64,000 nucleotides of DNA, from assembly GCF_018614575.1 (NCBI RefSeq), contig NZ_JAGGOJ010000031.1, forward strand, positions 1 to 64,000. The letters run 5' to 3'. The notes beneath the pieces were generated by a model, which searched no databases, was not told the origin of the DNA, and saw nothing but the letters and a program-made list of their open reading frames with translations. Made by a program: the position numbers and the translations under genes. The stretch comes from Streptomyces sp. ISL-10. Lineage in GTDB: Bacteria; Actinomycetota; Actinomycetes; Streptomycetales; Streptomycetaceae. This document shows, one piece after another, positions 45,699 through 53,607 of this stretch (within the stretch, counting starts at the first letter, position 1; each line of letters begins with the position of its first letter).

Positions 45699-46739
45699 TT
45701 AGCTCGCTACCTCTCGCAGTCGCTCGGCCGCGGCTTCCGGCGGCACGTCATTGATGAACACGCTCATACCGGACTCGGAACCCGCGAGAAACTTCAGCTT
45801 GCCGGGAGTGCGGCGGATGGTGAAAAGCTCGAGATGGAGGGCGAAGTCGTCCCGCCCGTCCACGGTGAACGGCGCCTGGTGCCAGGCCGAGATGTACGGG
45901 GTCGGCGGTTCGCCCGGGCCGAAGATCCGGTCGAAGCGCCTCAAGAGTTCCAGATAGATCTGTGGGAACTCTGTGCGCGCGGCCTCGTCCAGCGCTCGCA
46001 GGTCGGGGACCCGGCGCTTGGGGTAGAGGTGCACCTCGTAGGGCCAGTGCGCCGCGTACGGCACGAAGGCGATCCAGTGCCCGCCCTCCAGCACCACCCG
46101 TACGCCCTCGGCCAGTTCGCGCGCGACGACCTCGTCGAAGAGGTTGCGACCGGTCCCCGCCCGGTGCCCGGCCACCGAGCGCAGCATGAGCGCGGTGCGC
46201 GGTGCGACGAAGGGGTAGCCGTAGATCTGGCCGTGCGGATGCTGGAGGGTCACGCCGATCTCGGCGCCCCGGTTCTCGAAGCAGAAGACCTGCTCGACAC
46301 CGGGCACGTCGGCGAGGTCGGCCGTGCGGTCGGTCCAGGCGGCGAGGACGAGACCGGCCCGCTCCTCGGTGAGGTCGGCGAACGAGGCGTCGTGGTCGGA
46401 GGTGAAGCAGACGACCTCGCACCGGCCGGCCTCGCCGGCGAGCGAGGGAAAGCGGTTCTCGAAGACGGCGACGTCGTAGTCGGTGGCCGGGATCTCCGCG
46501 AGGCGGCCGTCGCGCGAGGGGCAGAGCGGGCACTCGTCGGCCGGCGGGTGGTAGGTACGGGCCTGACGGTGCGAGGCGATGGCGACCGTGTCGCCCAGCA
46601 GGACGTCGTGCCGGATCTCGGAGGTGGTGGATACGGCGCCGAGCGGCCGGGTGTCGACGGCGTCGCGTACGGCGTCGTTCCGGGAGTCGTAGTAGAGCAG
46701 CTCACGACCGTCGGCGAGCCGGGTCGACGTCTTCTTCAC
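45699..46739 (-). CDS. galT: Galactose-1-phosphate uridylyltransferase
   Basis: GalT exchanges UMP between UDP-glucose and galactose-1-phosphate. The 346-residue protein has Zn ligands in ECPLCPS, the catalytic HPH in LQHPHGQIYGYP, and WIAFVPYAAHWPYEVHLYPK. The GTG at 46739 has GAGGAG about 6 bp upstream; the ATG at 46787 adds 16 residues that overlap the promoter region and look non-coding. It is the first gene of galTEK. Confidence 0.95.
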   Translation of the reverse strand: MKKTSTRLADGRELLYYDSRNDAVRDAVDTRPLGAVSTTSEIRHDVLLGDTVAIASHRQARTYHPPADECPLCPSRDGRLAEIPATDYDVAVFENRFPSLAGEAGRCEVVCFTSDHDASFADLTEERAGLVLAAWTDRTADLADVPGVEQVFCFENRGAEIGVTLQHPHGQIYGYPFVAPRTALMLRSVAGHRAGTGRNLFDEVVARELAEGVRVVLEGGHWIAFVPYAAHWPYEVHLYPKRRVPDLRALDEAARTEFPQIYLELLRRFDRIFGPGEPPTPYISAWHQAPFTVDGRDDFALHLELFTIRRTPGKLKFLAGSESGMSVFINDVPPEAAAERLREVAS

Positions 46740-46761
46740 GTGGAGCTCCTCACCACTTCCC

Positions 46762-46796
46762 CAACAGAACCGAACGCAACAAACCATAAGTCAACA
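46762..46796 (-). promoter_or_regulatory. Triple TGTTG direct repeat upstream of galT
   Basis: On the minus strand TGTTG occurs three times with an exact 15-bp period (plus-strand CAACA at 46762, 46777 and 46792). A TTGACT lies within the distal copy and a TTGACG lies just further upstream, so the repeats overlap a candidate promoter. The S. lividans galP1 promoter is also known for direct-repeat control elements, from memory, but the sequence there differs. Confidence 0.5.
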
Positions 46797-46914
46797 TCTC
46801 TCGTCAATGAAGGGCTCGTCCCGACGGGTCCGGTTGCACACGGAAGCGACCGGAGCGCATCCGGCGATGTCCGGAGATGTGTCGCGGGAGATCTGCGGTG
46901 GTCAGGCCTGCGAC

Positions 46915-47601
46915 TCAGCGCTCGGCGGGCAGGGCCCCGTGGGCCGCCCGGTCCAGCAGCCCGGTCCGTGCGGCGAGCGCCGCGGCTTCCAGCCGGGAGC
47001 CGACCCCCGGCTTCATCAGCACGCGCTGCACATGCGTGCGCGCGGTGCTCGGTGCGATGCCCATGCCCGCCGCGATCAGTCGCGTGTCCTCGCCCTCCGC
47101 GACCCGCACCAGCACCTCGACCTCGCGGGCGGTGAGCAGCCCGAGGAGCCGCTGACCCTCGTCGTCGGGCTGCGCCGCGGGGTTGAGCAGCTCGGCGAAC
47201 GCTCCCTGGAGCAGCTGCGGCGCCACGACCGCCTCGCCCGCACGAACCTTGGCCAGGGCGCGCTCCACTCCCTCGATGCGCTCGTCGTGGCGTACATAGC
47301 CGGACGCCCCGGCGGCGAAGGCGGCGGCGATCCCCCGTGGGCTGGGCACCGGCCCGAGGACCACGACGGCCACCTGGGGACGTTCCCGCTTGATCTGTAC
47401 GACCGGGTCGAAGGCGCCCGGCGCGGCGGGCGCCTGGGTCCCCAGCAGGCACACATCGGGCGCTCTGGCGACGACCAGGTCGGCCGCGCCGGCGGCGGGG
47501 GCGGCGGCCGCGAGCACCCGGTGCCCGCGCAGCTTCAGCGCCGAGGCCAGCGCCTCCGCGAGCAGTCTGTGGTCATCGACCACGATGAGCCGCACGCCCA
47601 T
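46915..47601 (-). CDS. Atypical LuxR-type regulator with Asp-less receiver
   Basis: The 228-aa protein has a receiver-like N-terminus (VRLIVVDDHRLLAEALASAL) and a LuxR helix-turn-helix (LTAREVEVLVRVAEGEDTRL, then PSTARTHVQRVLMKPGVGSR). The position where the phospho-acceptor Asp should be reads DVCLLGTQAP, a Gly, and the conserved Lys is missing (SGYVRHD). It should therefore not use ordinary phosphorylation. It lies upstream of galT on the same strand, 175 bp away. A link to the gal operon is possible but unproven. Confidence 0.8.
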   Translation of the reverse strand: MGVRLIVVDDHRLLAEALASALKLRGHRVLAAAAPAAGAADLVVARAPDVCLLGTQAPAAPGAFDPVVQIKRERPQVAVVVLGPVPSPRGIAAAFAAGASGYVRHDERIEGVERALAKVRAGEAVVAPQLLQGAFAELLNPAAQPDDEGQRLLGLLTAREVEVLVRVAEGEDTRLIAAGMGIAPSTARTHVQRVLMKPGVGSRLEAAALAARTGLLDRAAHGALPAER

Positions 47602-47874
47602 CGAGCAACCCTCCCCGTCGGAGCAGGCCCCCCGGCCCGCTGCCCCGGCAAGCTACACGCTCGTGCCGACGAGCGCTCCCCCAACCCGGCAGAAGCGGCC
47701 CAGAATACCGAATTCCTCGCCAAACAGGCCCACTTGTACGAGCCGCTGGTACTGGGCGCCGTATACCAGGCGCCGGGCGTCAGGGGCCGGGAACCAGGCA
47801 CCACGCGCGGGGGAACGACCGCGGCCCGGCCCGTCGGGTGGACGGGCCGGGCCGGCAGGCGTTCTCGTACGCGG
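47602..47874. other. 273-bp intergenic region
   Basis: It holds the upstream region of the LuxR-like gene and, at its right end, the terminator of the propeller operon. No gene is seen. Confidence 0.5.
47822..47854 (-). terminator. Terminator after the propeller-protein operon
   Basis: A perfect 14-bp stem, CGGCCCGGCCCGTC (47822-47835) with GACGGGCCGGGCCG (47841-47854), closes a 5-nt loop about 20 bp after the stop of the last propeller gene. Confidence 0.75.
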
Positions 47875-49692
47875 TCAGTCGGCCACGCTGAACGAGATCG
47901 CCAGGTACTTCTTGCCGAACTGCGAGTCGTTCTCGCGGGGCTTGCTCATCAGGTCCTGCGAGATGAAGAAGCGGCCCGCCGCGTAGCGGTACTCGGAGCC
48001 GTTCTCGGTGAAGCTCGTCTCGGCGTCACGCACCGCGCGGTCGGAGGGGTTCTCCAGCAGGACGGTCTGCTTGAAGGTGGCGCCGTCGATGCTCACGACC
48101 TGGCCGCCCTTGTCGTAGGGGGGCCATTTGTAGACGATGAGGTTGCCGCCGTCCATGCGCAGCGGCAGCGAGTGGTAGCCGTCGCCGGCGTCCGCGCGCT
48201 CGGGCGTTCCCTTGCCGGTCGCGAGGTCGAAGGCGACGATCTCGTTGGTGCGGCCCGCCTGACCGCCGCCCTCGTGCTCGGCGGTGGGCAGGTAGAGCCT
48301 TTCGTTGCCGACGAGCACGAACTGGCAGCCCTCGACACCGTCGCTCGCGGAGCAGCGGGCCACGTACTTGTCGCCGGGAGCCGCGATCTTGGCGCGCAGC
48401 TTGCCGGTCTTGCCGTCGACGGAGAAGAAGTCCGAGATGCCGAAGGTGCCCGTGTCACCGACATCGGCGGCGACGACCAGCGGATCGCTGGACACGATGC
48501 GGGCGTCCTCGACACCGGCCGGCAACTTGAACGACGACAGCGGGGTGCCGTTGTCGGGGTTGAGCGTCTGGACGGTGGTCGTCTGGTTGCCGTAGTCGCC
48601 GCACACGCGGACCGCGACGAGTGCCTTGCCGCCGCCGTAGCCGATGTCACGGCACTGCTGGGTGTCGACCTTGGGCTTCCAGCGGACCGCTCCGGTGGTG
48701 AGGTCGAACGCGGCACCGCCGTGGAGGCCGCCCGCCGCCACGGTGTTGCCGCTCAGGGTGACCTGGTCGAACCGGCTCTTGTCGTCACCGTCTCCGGCGA
48801 CCGACTTGCTCCACACCAGCTGACCGGTGTTGAGGTCGAGGACACCCACCTCGGTGCACTGCTCGAAGAACTTGGGTGCGGTCCGCTTCTTCGCCTCGAA
48901 GAGGATCGCCGTCTTGTTGTCCTTGGTCACGTGCCGCGAGGCGCCGCAGACCTGCCCCGCGAGCGGGGTGGTCCACAGGACGCTGCCCTTGGCGACGTCG
49001 TATCCCACGACCGAGTTGACGCCCGGCTTCACATACGCCTTGTCGGTGACCCAGGAGCCGGGGACGGCCGTCAGATCCTCACGGGCGGGCTCGGGAAGCT
49101 GGAAGGCGACCTTGGCCTTGGTGTTGGCCCCAGCCTTCTCCTTGCCCGCCCCGTCCGGGGCGGGCTTGGCGTCGCCGCCGCCGTCCCCGCCGGAGGCACC
49201 GCCCGAGCTGTTCGTGGCCTCGTCCTTCTTGCCGTCGTCACCGGTGGTCGCGTAGACGATGCCACCGACGACGATCAGGACGATGGCGACGCAGGCGGCG
49301 ATGATGATCTGCATCTGCGCGCTGAGTTTCCGGCCACCGCCGCTGCCGCCGCCGTGCGGCTGCGGGTAGTGCGGCTGCATGGGCTGCGTCGGGTAGCCGT
49401 AGCCCTGCTGCGGCTGGCCCGGGGCTCCCTGCTGCGGATAGCCGTACGGCGCCTGGCCCGGCCCCGGTGGCGGGGTCTGGGGCGGCTGCCCGTACGGCGG
49501 CTGGGCGGGCGGCGGGCTCTGCGGGTAACCGTACGAGCCGCCCTGCGGCTGCGGCGGGCTCTGCGGGTAACCGTACGAGCCGCCCTGCGGCTGCGGAGTC
49601 GGCGCACCGAACCCCCCCTGCGGGGGCTGGTTCGGCGGCTGACCCGGCGGCGGGCCGGGCGGCTGGTTCGGCGGGGGCGGCGGCTGCGTCAT
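47875..49692 (-). CDS. Membrane-anchored PQQ-type beta-propeller protein (copy 3 of 3)
   Basis: The 605-residue protein has a disordered Pro/Gln/Gly/Tyr-rich N-terminus (~1-125, with YGYPQSPP-type repeats), one membrane helix around IIIAACVAIVLIVVGGIVYA (~135-155), then an extracellular ~400-residue domain of PQQ-like propeller blades (WTTPLAGQVCG, VLDLNTGQLVWSKSV, LTTGAVRWKPKV). No PQQ dehydrogenase catalytic motif is seen. The two genes upstream in the same orientation encode paralogues with identical layout. The function is unknown; a surface-binding or scaffolding role is inferred. Confidence 0.8.
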   Translation of the reverse strand: MTQPPPPPNQPPGPPPGQPPNQPPQGGFGAPTPQPQGGSYGYPQSPPQPQGGSYGYPQSPPPAQPPYGQPPQTPPPGPGQAPYGYPQQGAPGQPQQGYGYPTQPMQPHYPQPHGGGSGGGRKLSAQMQIIIAACVAIVLIVVGGIVYATTGDDGKKDEATNSSGGASGGDGGGDAKPAPDGAGKEKAGANTKAKVAFQLPEPAREDLTAVPGSWVTDKAYVKPGVNSVVGYDVAKGSVLWTTPLAGQVCGASRHVTKDNKTAILFEAKKRTAPKFFEQCTEVGVLDLNTGQLVWSKSVAGDGDDKSRFDQVTLSGNTVAAGGLHGGAAFDLTTGAVRWKPKVDTQQCRDIGYGGGKALVAVRVCGDYGNQTTTVQTLNPDNGTPLSSFKLPAGVEDARIVSSDPLVVAADVGDTGTFGISDFFSVDGKTGKLRAKIAAPGDKYVARCSASDGVEGCQFVLVGNERLYLPTAEHEGGGQAGRTNEIVAFDLATGKGTPERADAGDGYHSLPLRMDGGNLIVYKWPPYDKGGQVVSIDGATFKQTVLLENPSDRAVRDAETSFTENGSEYRYAAGRFFISQDLMSKPRENDSQFGKKYLAISFSVAD

Positions 49693-49756
49693 GGGGTGCT
49701 TACCTCTGGGAGCGGTACGGCTGAAGGGCGGAGAGGGGATCGGGGGACGGTCGCAG

Positions 49757-51598
49757 TCACTGGCCGAAGGCCATCATGGTCTTCGTCTCCTTCTCCTCCT
49801 TGTCGTTGCTCGCGCTCACCCGCCCGCTGGCGATGAAGAAGCGGCCGTCGGCGTAGGCCGTCCTCGGCGAGTAGAAGGTGTTCTCGATCTGCGCGGTCGA
49901 TGCCGGGTGCTGGAGCAGCGTCTTCGGCGCACCACCGGTGGCGGCGATCGTGGCGACCGTGCCGCCCTTGTCGTAGGAGGCGCCCATGTAGACGAGGACG
50001 TTGCCGCCCTCCATCCGCAGCGGCGTCATCTGGCGCTCGGCGGGGGCCTTGGAGCGCCACTTGGCCTTTCCGGTGCCGAGGTTGAAGGCGACGACCTCGT
50101 TGGCGGTGCCGTAGCCGGTCTCGGTGGCCATGTAGAAGGTGTTCGCGTCGGCGGCCACGCCGGTGCAGCCCTCGAGGTTCTGGCCGAAGACGACGAACGA
50201 GCCGCCGCAGCGCGGCTGGAACTTGTCCTTGCCGCCATCGATCTGCGAGCGGAGCTTGCCGTTGTCCGTCAGCGCGATGATCGACCACTTCTTCGGCTCA
50301 CGCTGGGTGATGGAGACGACCAGCGGGCTCGCCGAGTAGACCTTGTCGACCTCCCACCCCTCAGGCGTGTTGTAGGTCCACTTGACCTTGCCGGTGGCCG
50401 GGTCGATCTCCTGGAGCTGCTGCTTGGGCTTGTCGTAGTCCGAGGTGGGGCAGCTGGCGCCGGCCAGCAGCCGCGGCCCGCCCGCGAAGGCGAACGGCTT
50501 GCAGTCGCCCGTCGGCTTGCCGAAAAGCTGCTTGCCGTCCGCGAGGGAGAAGCCGTAGGAGTTGCCGGTGCCGCCGACCGCGAGCGTGTTGCCACTGATG
50601 GCGAGCGTGAAGTCGGACAGCGAGCTGAAGGCGCCGGACGCCTTGGGGATCGACTTCTTCCAGCCGGCCTTGCCCGTCGTGAGGTCGACCATCTGCAGGT
50701 CCTTGCACTTGGCCTTGTCGGTCAGACCGTCCTCGACGCCGAAGACGATCTTCCCGTCGGCGGAGGCGTTCGCGGGCGCGGAGCACACCTTGGTGCTCAC
50801 CGGCACGCTCCACTTCTTCTTGCCGTCGGTCACCGAGTAGCCGGCGATCTCGCGGTACATCGCCTTGACGACGGTGTCGCCGACGACCCACGGACCGAAC
50901 ACATCGGCGCCGTTGCGCGGCAGGTCGACCTCGTTCTTGGTCAGGAAGAGGACCTTGGCCTCGCCGTCCTGGCGCCCGGCGTTGAGGTCTTCCTCGCCGT
51001 CTTCGGCACCGCCGTCACCATTGCCGTCGCCCTGGTCGACGCTCGCCGAGCCCGTCGGCTTCGGGTCGTCGCTGGACTTGCTGACGCTCGGCTTGTCCTC
51101 CTTGTCGTCGCCGGCGACGGCGAAGTACGTGCCACCACCGACGACGAGCAGCGCGGCGGCCGACGCGGCCACGATGATGCCGGTCTTCCCCTTGAAGAAG
51201 TTCCCCGGGCCGCCGGACGGCGGAGTCGGCGCGCCGGGGTACTGCGGCTGCGTCGGGTAACCGCCGTACGGGCCGGGCTGGTTGTACGGGCCCGGCTGCT
51301 GGGCGTACGGCCCGGGCTGCTGGTACGGCCCCGGCTGCTGCGACGCGTACGGGCCGGGCTGACCCGCCTGCGGGTAGCCGTAGCCGGGCTGCGGCGCGGG
51401 GGGCTGTCCCCCTGGGCCCTGCGGCCCGGAAGGCGCCCCCAGCGGAGAGCCGTAGCCGGGAGCCTGGGGCGCGCCCGCGGGCGGCGCCGGCGGGGCCGGT
51501 GGCATCTGGGGCGGCTGGGCGGGCTGCTGCGGCGCACCCTGGGGATCCTGGGGAGCTCCGAAGCCCGGCTGCGGTGGCTGGTTCGGCGGCTGCGTCAT
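49757..51598 (-). CDS. Membrane-anchored PQQ-type beta-propeller protein (copy 2 of 3)
   Basis: This 613-aa paralogue has a long Pro/Gln/Gly/Tyr-rich cytosolic N-terminus (~1-145, several QQPGPYQQPG-type units), one membrane helix (IIVAASAAALLVVGGGTYFA), a charged Ser/Asp-rich spacer, and the extracellular propeller (YSVTDGKKKWSVPVS, VDLTTGKAGWKKSIP, ATGKVKWTYNTPEGW). It lies 64 bp after the next copy and 64 bp before copy 3, all on one strand. Cys residues such as those in CSAPAN and RCGGSF are shared with the others and could form disulphides outside the cell. Confidence 0.8.
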   Translation of the reverse strand: MTQPPNQPPQPGFGAPQDPQGAPQQPAQPPQMPPAPPAPPAGAPQAPGYGSPLGAPSGPQGPGGQPPAPQPGYGYPQAGQPGPYASQQPGPYQQPGPYAQQPGPYNQPGPYGGYPTQPQYPGAPTPPSGGPGNFFKGKTGIIVAASAAALLVVGGGTYFAVAGDDKEDKPSVSKSSDDPKPTGSASVDQGDGNGDGGAEDGEEDLNAGRQDGEAKVLFLTKNEVDLPRNGADVFGPWVVGDTVVKAMYREIAGYSVTDGKKKWSVPVSTKVCSAPANASADGKIVFGVEDGLTDKAKCKDLQMVDLTTGKAGWKKSIPKASGAFSSLSDFTLAISGNTLAVGGTGNSYGFSLADGKQLFGKPTGDCKPFAFAGGPRLLAGASCPTSDYDKPKQQLQEIDPATGKVKWTYNTPEGWEVDKVYSASPLVVSITQREPKKWSIIALTDNGKLRSQIDGGKDKFQPRCGGSFVVFGQNLEGCTGVAADANTFYMATETGYGTANEVVAFNLGTGKAKWRSKAPAERQMTPLRMEGGNVLVYMGASYDKGGTVATIAATGGAPKTLLQHPASTAQIENTFYSPRTAYADGRFFIASGRVSASNDKEEKETKTMMAFGQ

Positions 51599-51665
51599 GG
51601 CGTACTACCTCTGGAGTGTTCAGTGCGAGTAGGGGTGGGGGACGTCCGGATGACCCAGACCGCGT

Positions 51666-53312
51666 TCACTTGCCGAAAGCCATCATGGTGTTCGTCTTCT
51701 GCTCCGCCGTGTCGTCCAGCGCCCTGATCAGGGGGACGAGGAGGAAGAGTCTGCCGTCCGCGAAGACCGCGCGTGCCTCGGAGAAGCCTTCGGCGTCCGT
51801 TTTCGGGAGCTTGAGCAGGACCTTGCGCTCACCGCCGGCCGGGGCGACGGTCGAGACCGCGCCGCCCGCGTAGATCGAGGGACCGATGTGGTGCACCACC
51901 GTGCCGTCCTCGGCGGTCAGGGGCGTGATGCTGCGTTCGTCGCCCGGCGACGAACGCCCCGTGGCCCGGCCGGTGTCGAGGTCGAACGTCACGACCTCGT
52001 TGGCGCTGCCCTTGGTCGCGAGGTACACCGCCGCCCCGTCGGCGGCGGCGCCCGCGCACCAGCCCTGGATCTCGCCGCGCAGCAGAATCGTTCCGCTTCC
52101 GCAGCGGGGCTCGAACTCGTCTTTGCCGAACACGATCTGCGAGCGCAGCCGGCCGGCGTCGGTGAGGACCAGCACCTTGCGGTCGACGACCTCGCCCGCC
52201 ATGTCCTCTTTGTGGGCGAAGAAGGCGAGCGGGGCGACCGAGAAGACCTTGTCGACCTTCCAGTCGGCGTCCAAAGCGTACCGCCACGCCGGCCGGCCGG
52301 TGACCGGGTCGATCCCCTGGATCTCCTGCCTGACGACCTCGTCGGCGGCCGTCGGACAGTCGGCCGCGGCGATCAGCCGGGAACCGCCGGCGAACGCGAA
52401 CGGCACGCAGCCGGAGGACGACTTGCCGAAGAGCTGCCTGCCGTCGGTGACGGAGTAGCCGAAGGAGGTGTCGGTGCCGACCGCGGTGACCGTGTTCCCG
52501 CTGAGCGCGAGCACCAGGTCGGAGAGCGCGGTCATGCCCTTGGGCTTGGGCACGGCCGTGCGCCAGCCCGCCGTGCCCGTCTTGGCGTCGATCATCCGCA
52601 GGACGCTGCAGTCGGACTTCGACGAGTGGCCGTCGAGCACACCGATGACGATCTTGCCGTCGGGCGAGTGCTGGGGGGCGGCCATGCAGATGTCGGAGTC
52701 GAGCTTGACGGTCCACTTCTTGGCACCGTCCGTCACCGAATAGCCGGTCACCTCGCGGTACATGGCCTTGACGACGGTGTCGCCGACCACCCACGGCCCC
52801 TGTGCCCAGGCGCCGTCGCCGGGCACGTCGGCGTCGTTCTTCGTCACGAACAGGACCCGGGCCTCACCGGCCCTGCGCTGGGCGTTCAGGTCCTCGGCCG
52901 CGTCCTGCCCGCCGGACGCCGTGGGTGAGCCGGACGGCTTCGGGTCGTCTCCCGACGCGCCTGCGGTGGGCGAGGACTTCTTGCCGTCACCGCTCGACAC
53001 CGCGTAGGTGACGCCGCCCGCGACGAGCAGTGCGGCCACCGCGGCGACGGCGATGGCGACGCGGCCCACCCGGCGCGGCCGACCCGTCGGGGGCTGAGGC
53101 TGGGGCTGGGGCTGCGTCGGGTACGCCCCGTAGGGGGACGGTGTGCCGTACGGTCCCGGCCCGCCGTACCCGTTCCCGTACCCGGGCGCAACAGGTGCTG
53201 GAGGGGTCTGCGGCGCCTGGGCGGGCGGAGGGGGATACGCACCCTGCTGCCCCTGATCCTGCGCAGCGCCGAACGCCCCCTGCGGCCAATGCCGATCGGA
53301 CGGCTGAGTCAT
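51666..53312 (-). CDS. Membrane-anchored PQQ-type beta-propeller protein (copy 1 of 3)
   Basis: This 548-aa paralogue opens the tandem array. It has a shorter Pro/Gln/Tyr-rich N-terminus, a membrane helix around VAIAVAAVAALLVAGGVTYA, a Ser/Asp/Gly spacer and a propeller with MYREVTGYSVTDGAKKWTVK and VTGRPAWRYALDADW. The wording matches copy 2 closely (both have WVVGDTVVKAMYRE), showing recent duplication. The ATG at 53312 follows GGGGGAGG; the frame extends to 53543 but that part looks non-coding. Confidence 0.8.
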   Translation of the reverse strand: MTQPSDRHWPQGAFGAAQDQGQQGAYPPPPAQAPQTPPAPVAPGYGNGYGGPGPYGTPSPYGAYPTQPQPQPQPPTGRPRRVGRVAIAVAAVAALLVAGGVTYAVSSGDGKKSSPTAGASGDDPKPSGSPTASGGQDAAEDLNAQRRAGEARVLFVTKNDADVPGDGAWAQGPWVVGDTVVKAMYREVTGYSVTDGAKKWTVKLDSDICMAAPQHSPDGKIVIGVLDGHSSKSDCSVLRMIDAKTGTAGWRTAVPKPKGMTALSDLVLALSGNTVTAVGTDTSFGYSVTDGRQLFGKSSSGCVPFAFAGGSRLIAAADCPTAADEVVRQEIQGIDPVTGRPAWRYALDADWKVDKVFSVAPLAFFAHKEDMAGEVVDRKVLVLTDAGRLRSQIVFGKDEFEPRCGSGTILLRGEIQGWCAGAAADGAAVYLATKGSANEVVTFDLDTGRATGRSSPGDERSITPLTAEDGTVVHHIGPSIYAGGAVSTVAPAGGERKVLLKLPKTDAEGFSEARAVFADGRLFLLVPLIRALDDTAEQKTNTMMAFGK

Positions 53313-53516
53313 CAGCGCCTCCCCCCTGTCTCCTGCGGTCCGCTGCCGGGCTCCCCCCACGTCTTTCGGCGCGGTCGTACCCCCACCCCCGTGGTCCGGG
53401 CGGGCGCGGTCAAGCACCCCGACCCGGAGAGGAGTTGATCGGACGTTTTCCGTCGTATTGCATTCGGTCGAACTCAGTCGAGCGCGCTTCTTTGTATCAC
53501 CCACGCCGAACGCGGA

Positions 53517-53559
53517 ACGGGCTCGGTCCACCCCTGTTCCCAAGGGAGGACCGGCCCGT
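53517..53559 (-). terminator. Possible terminator after the ABC-F gene
   Basis: ACGGGCTCGGTCC and GGACCGGCCCGT pair with one bulge around an 18-nt loop that itself contains CCC/GGG pairing. It lies 49 bp past the ABC-F stop in the 295-bp gap upstream of the propeller genes. Confidence 0.4.
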
Positions 53560-53607
53560 GATGCTGTTGTTACGCGGTTTCCACGGCTTCTCTACGGGTG
53601 GTGACCC

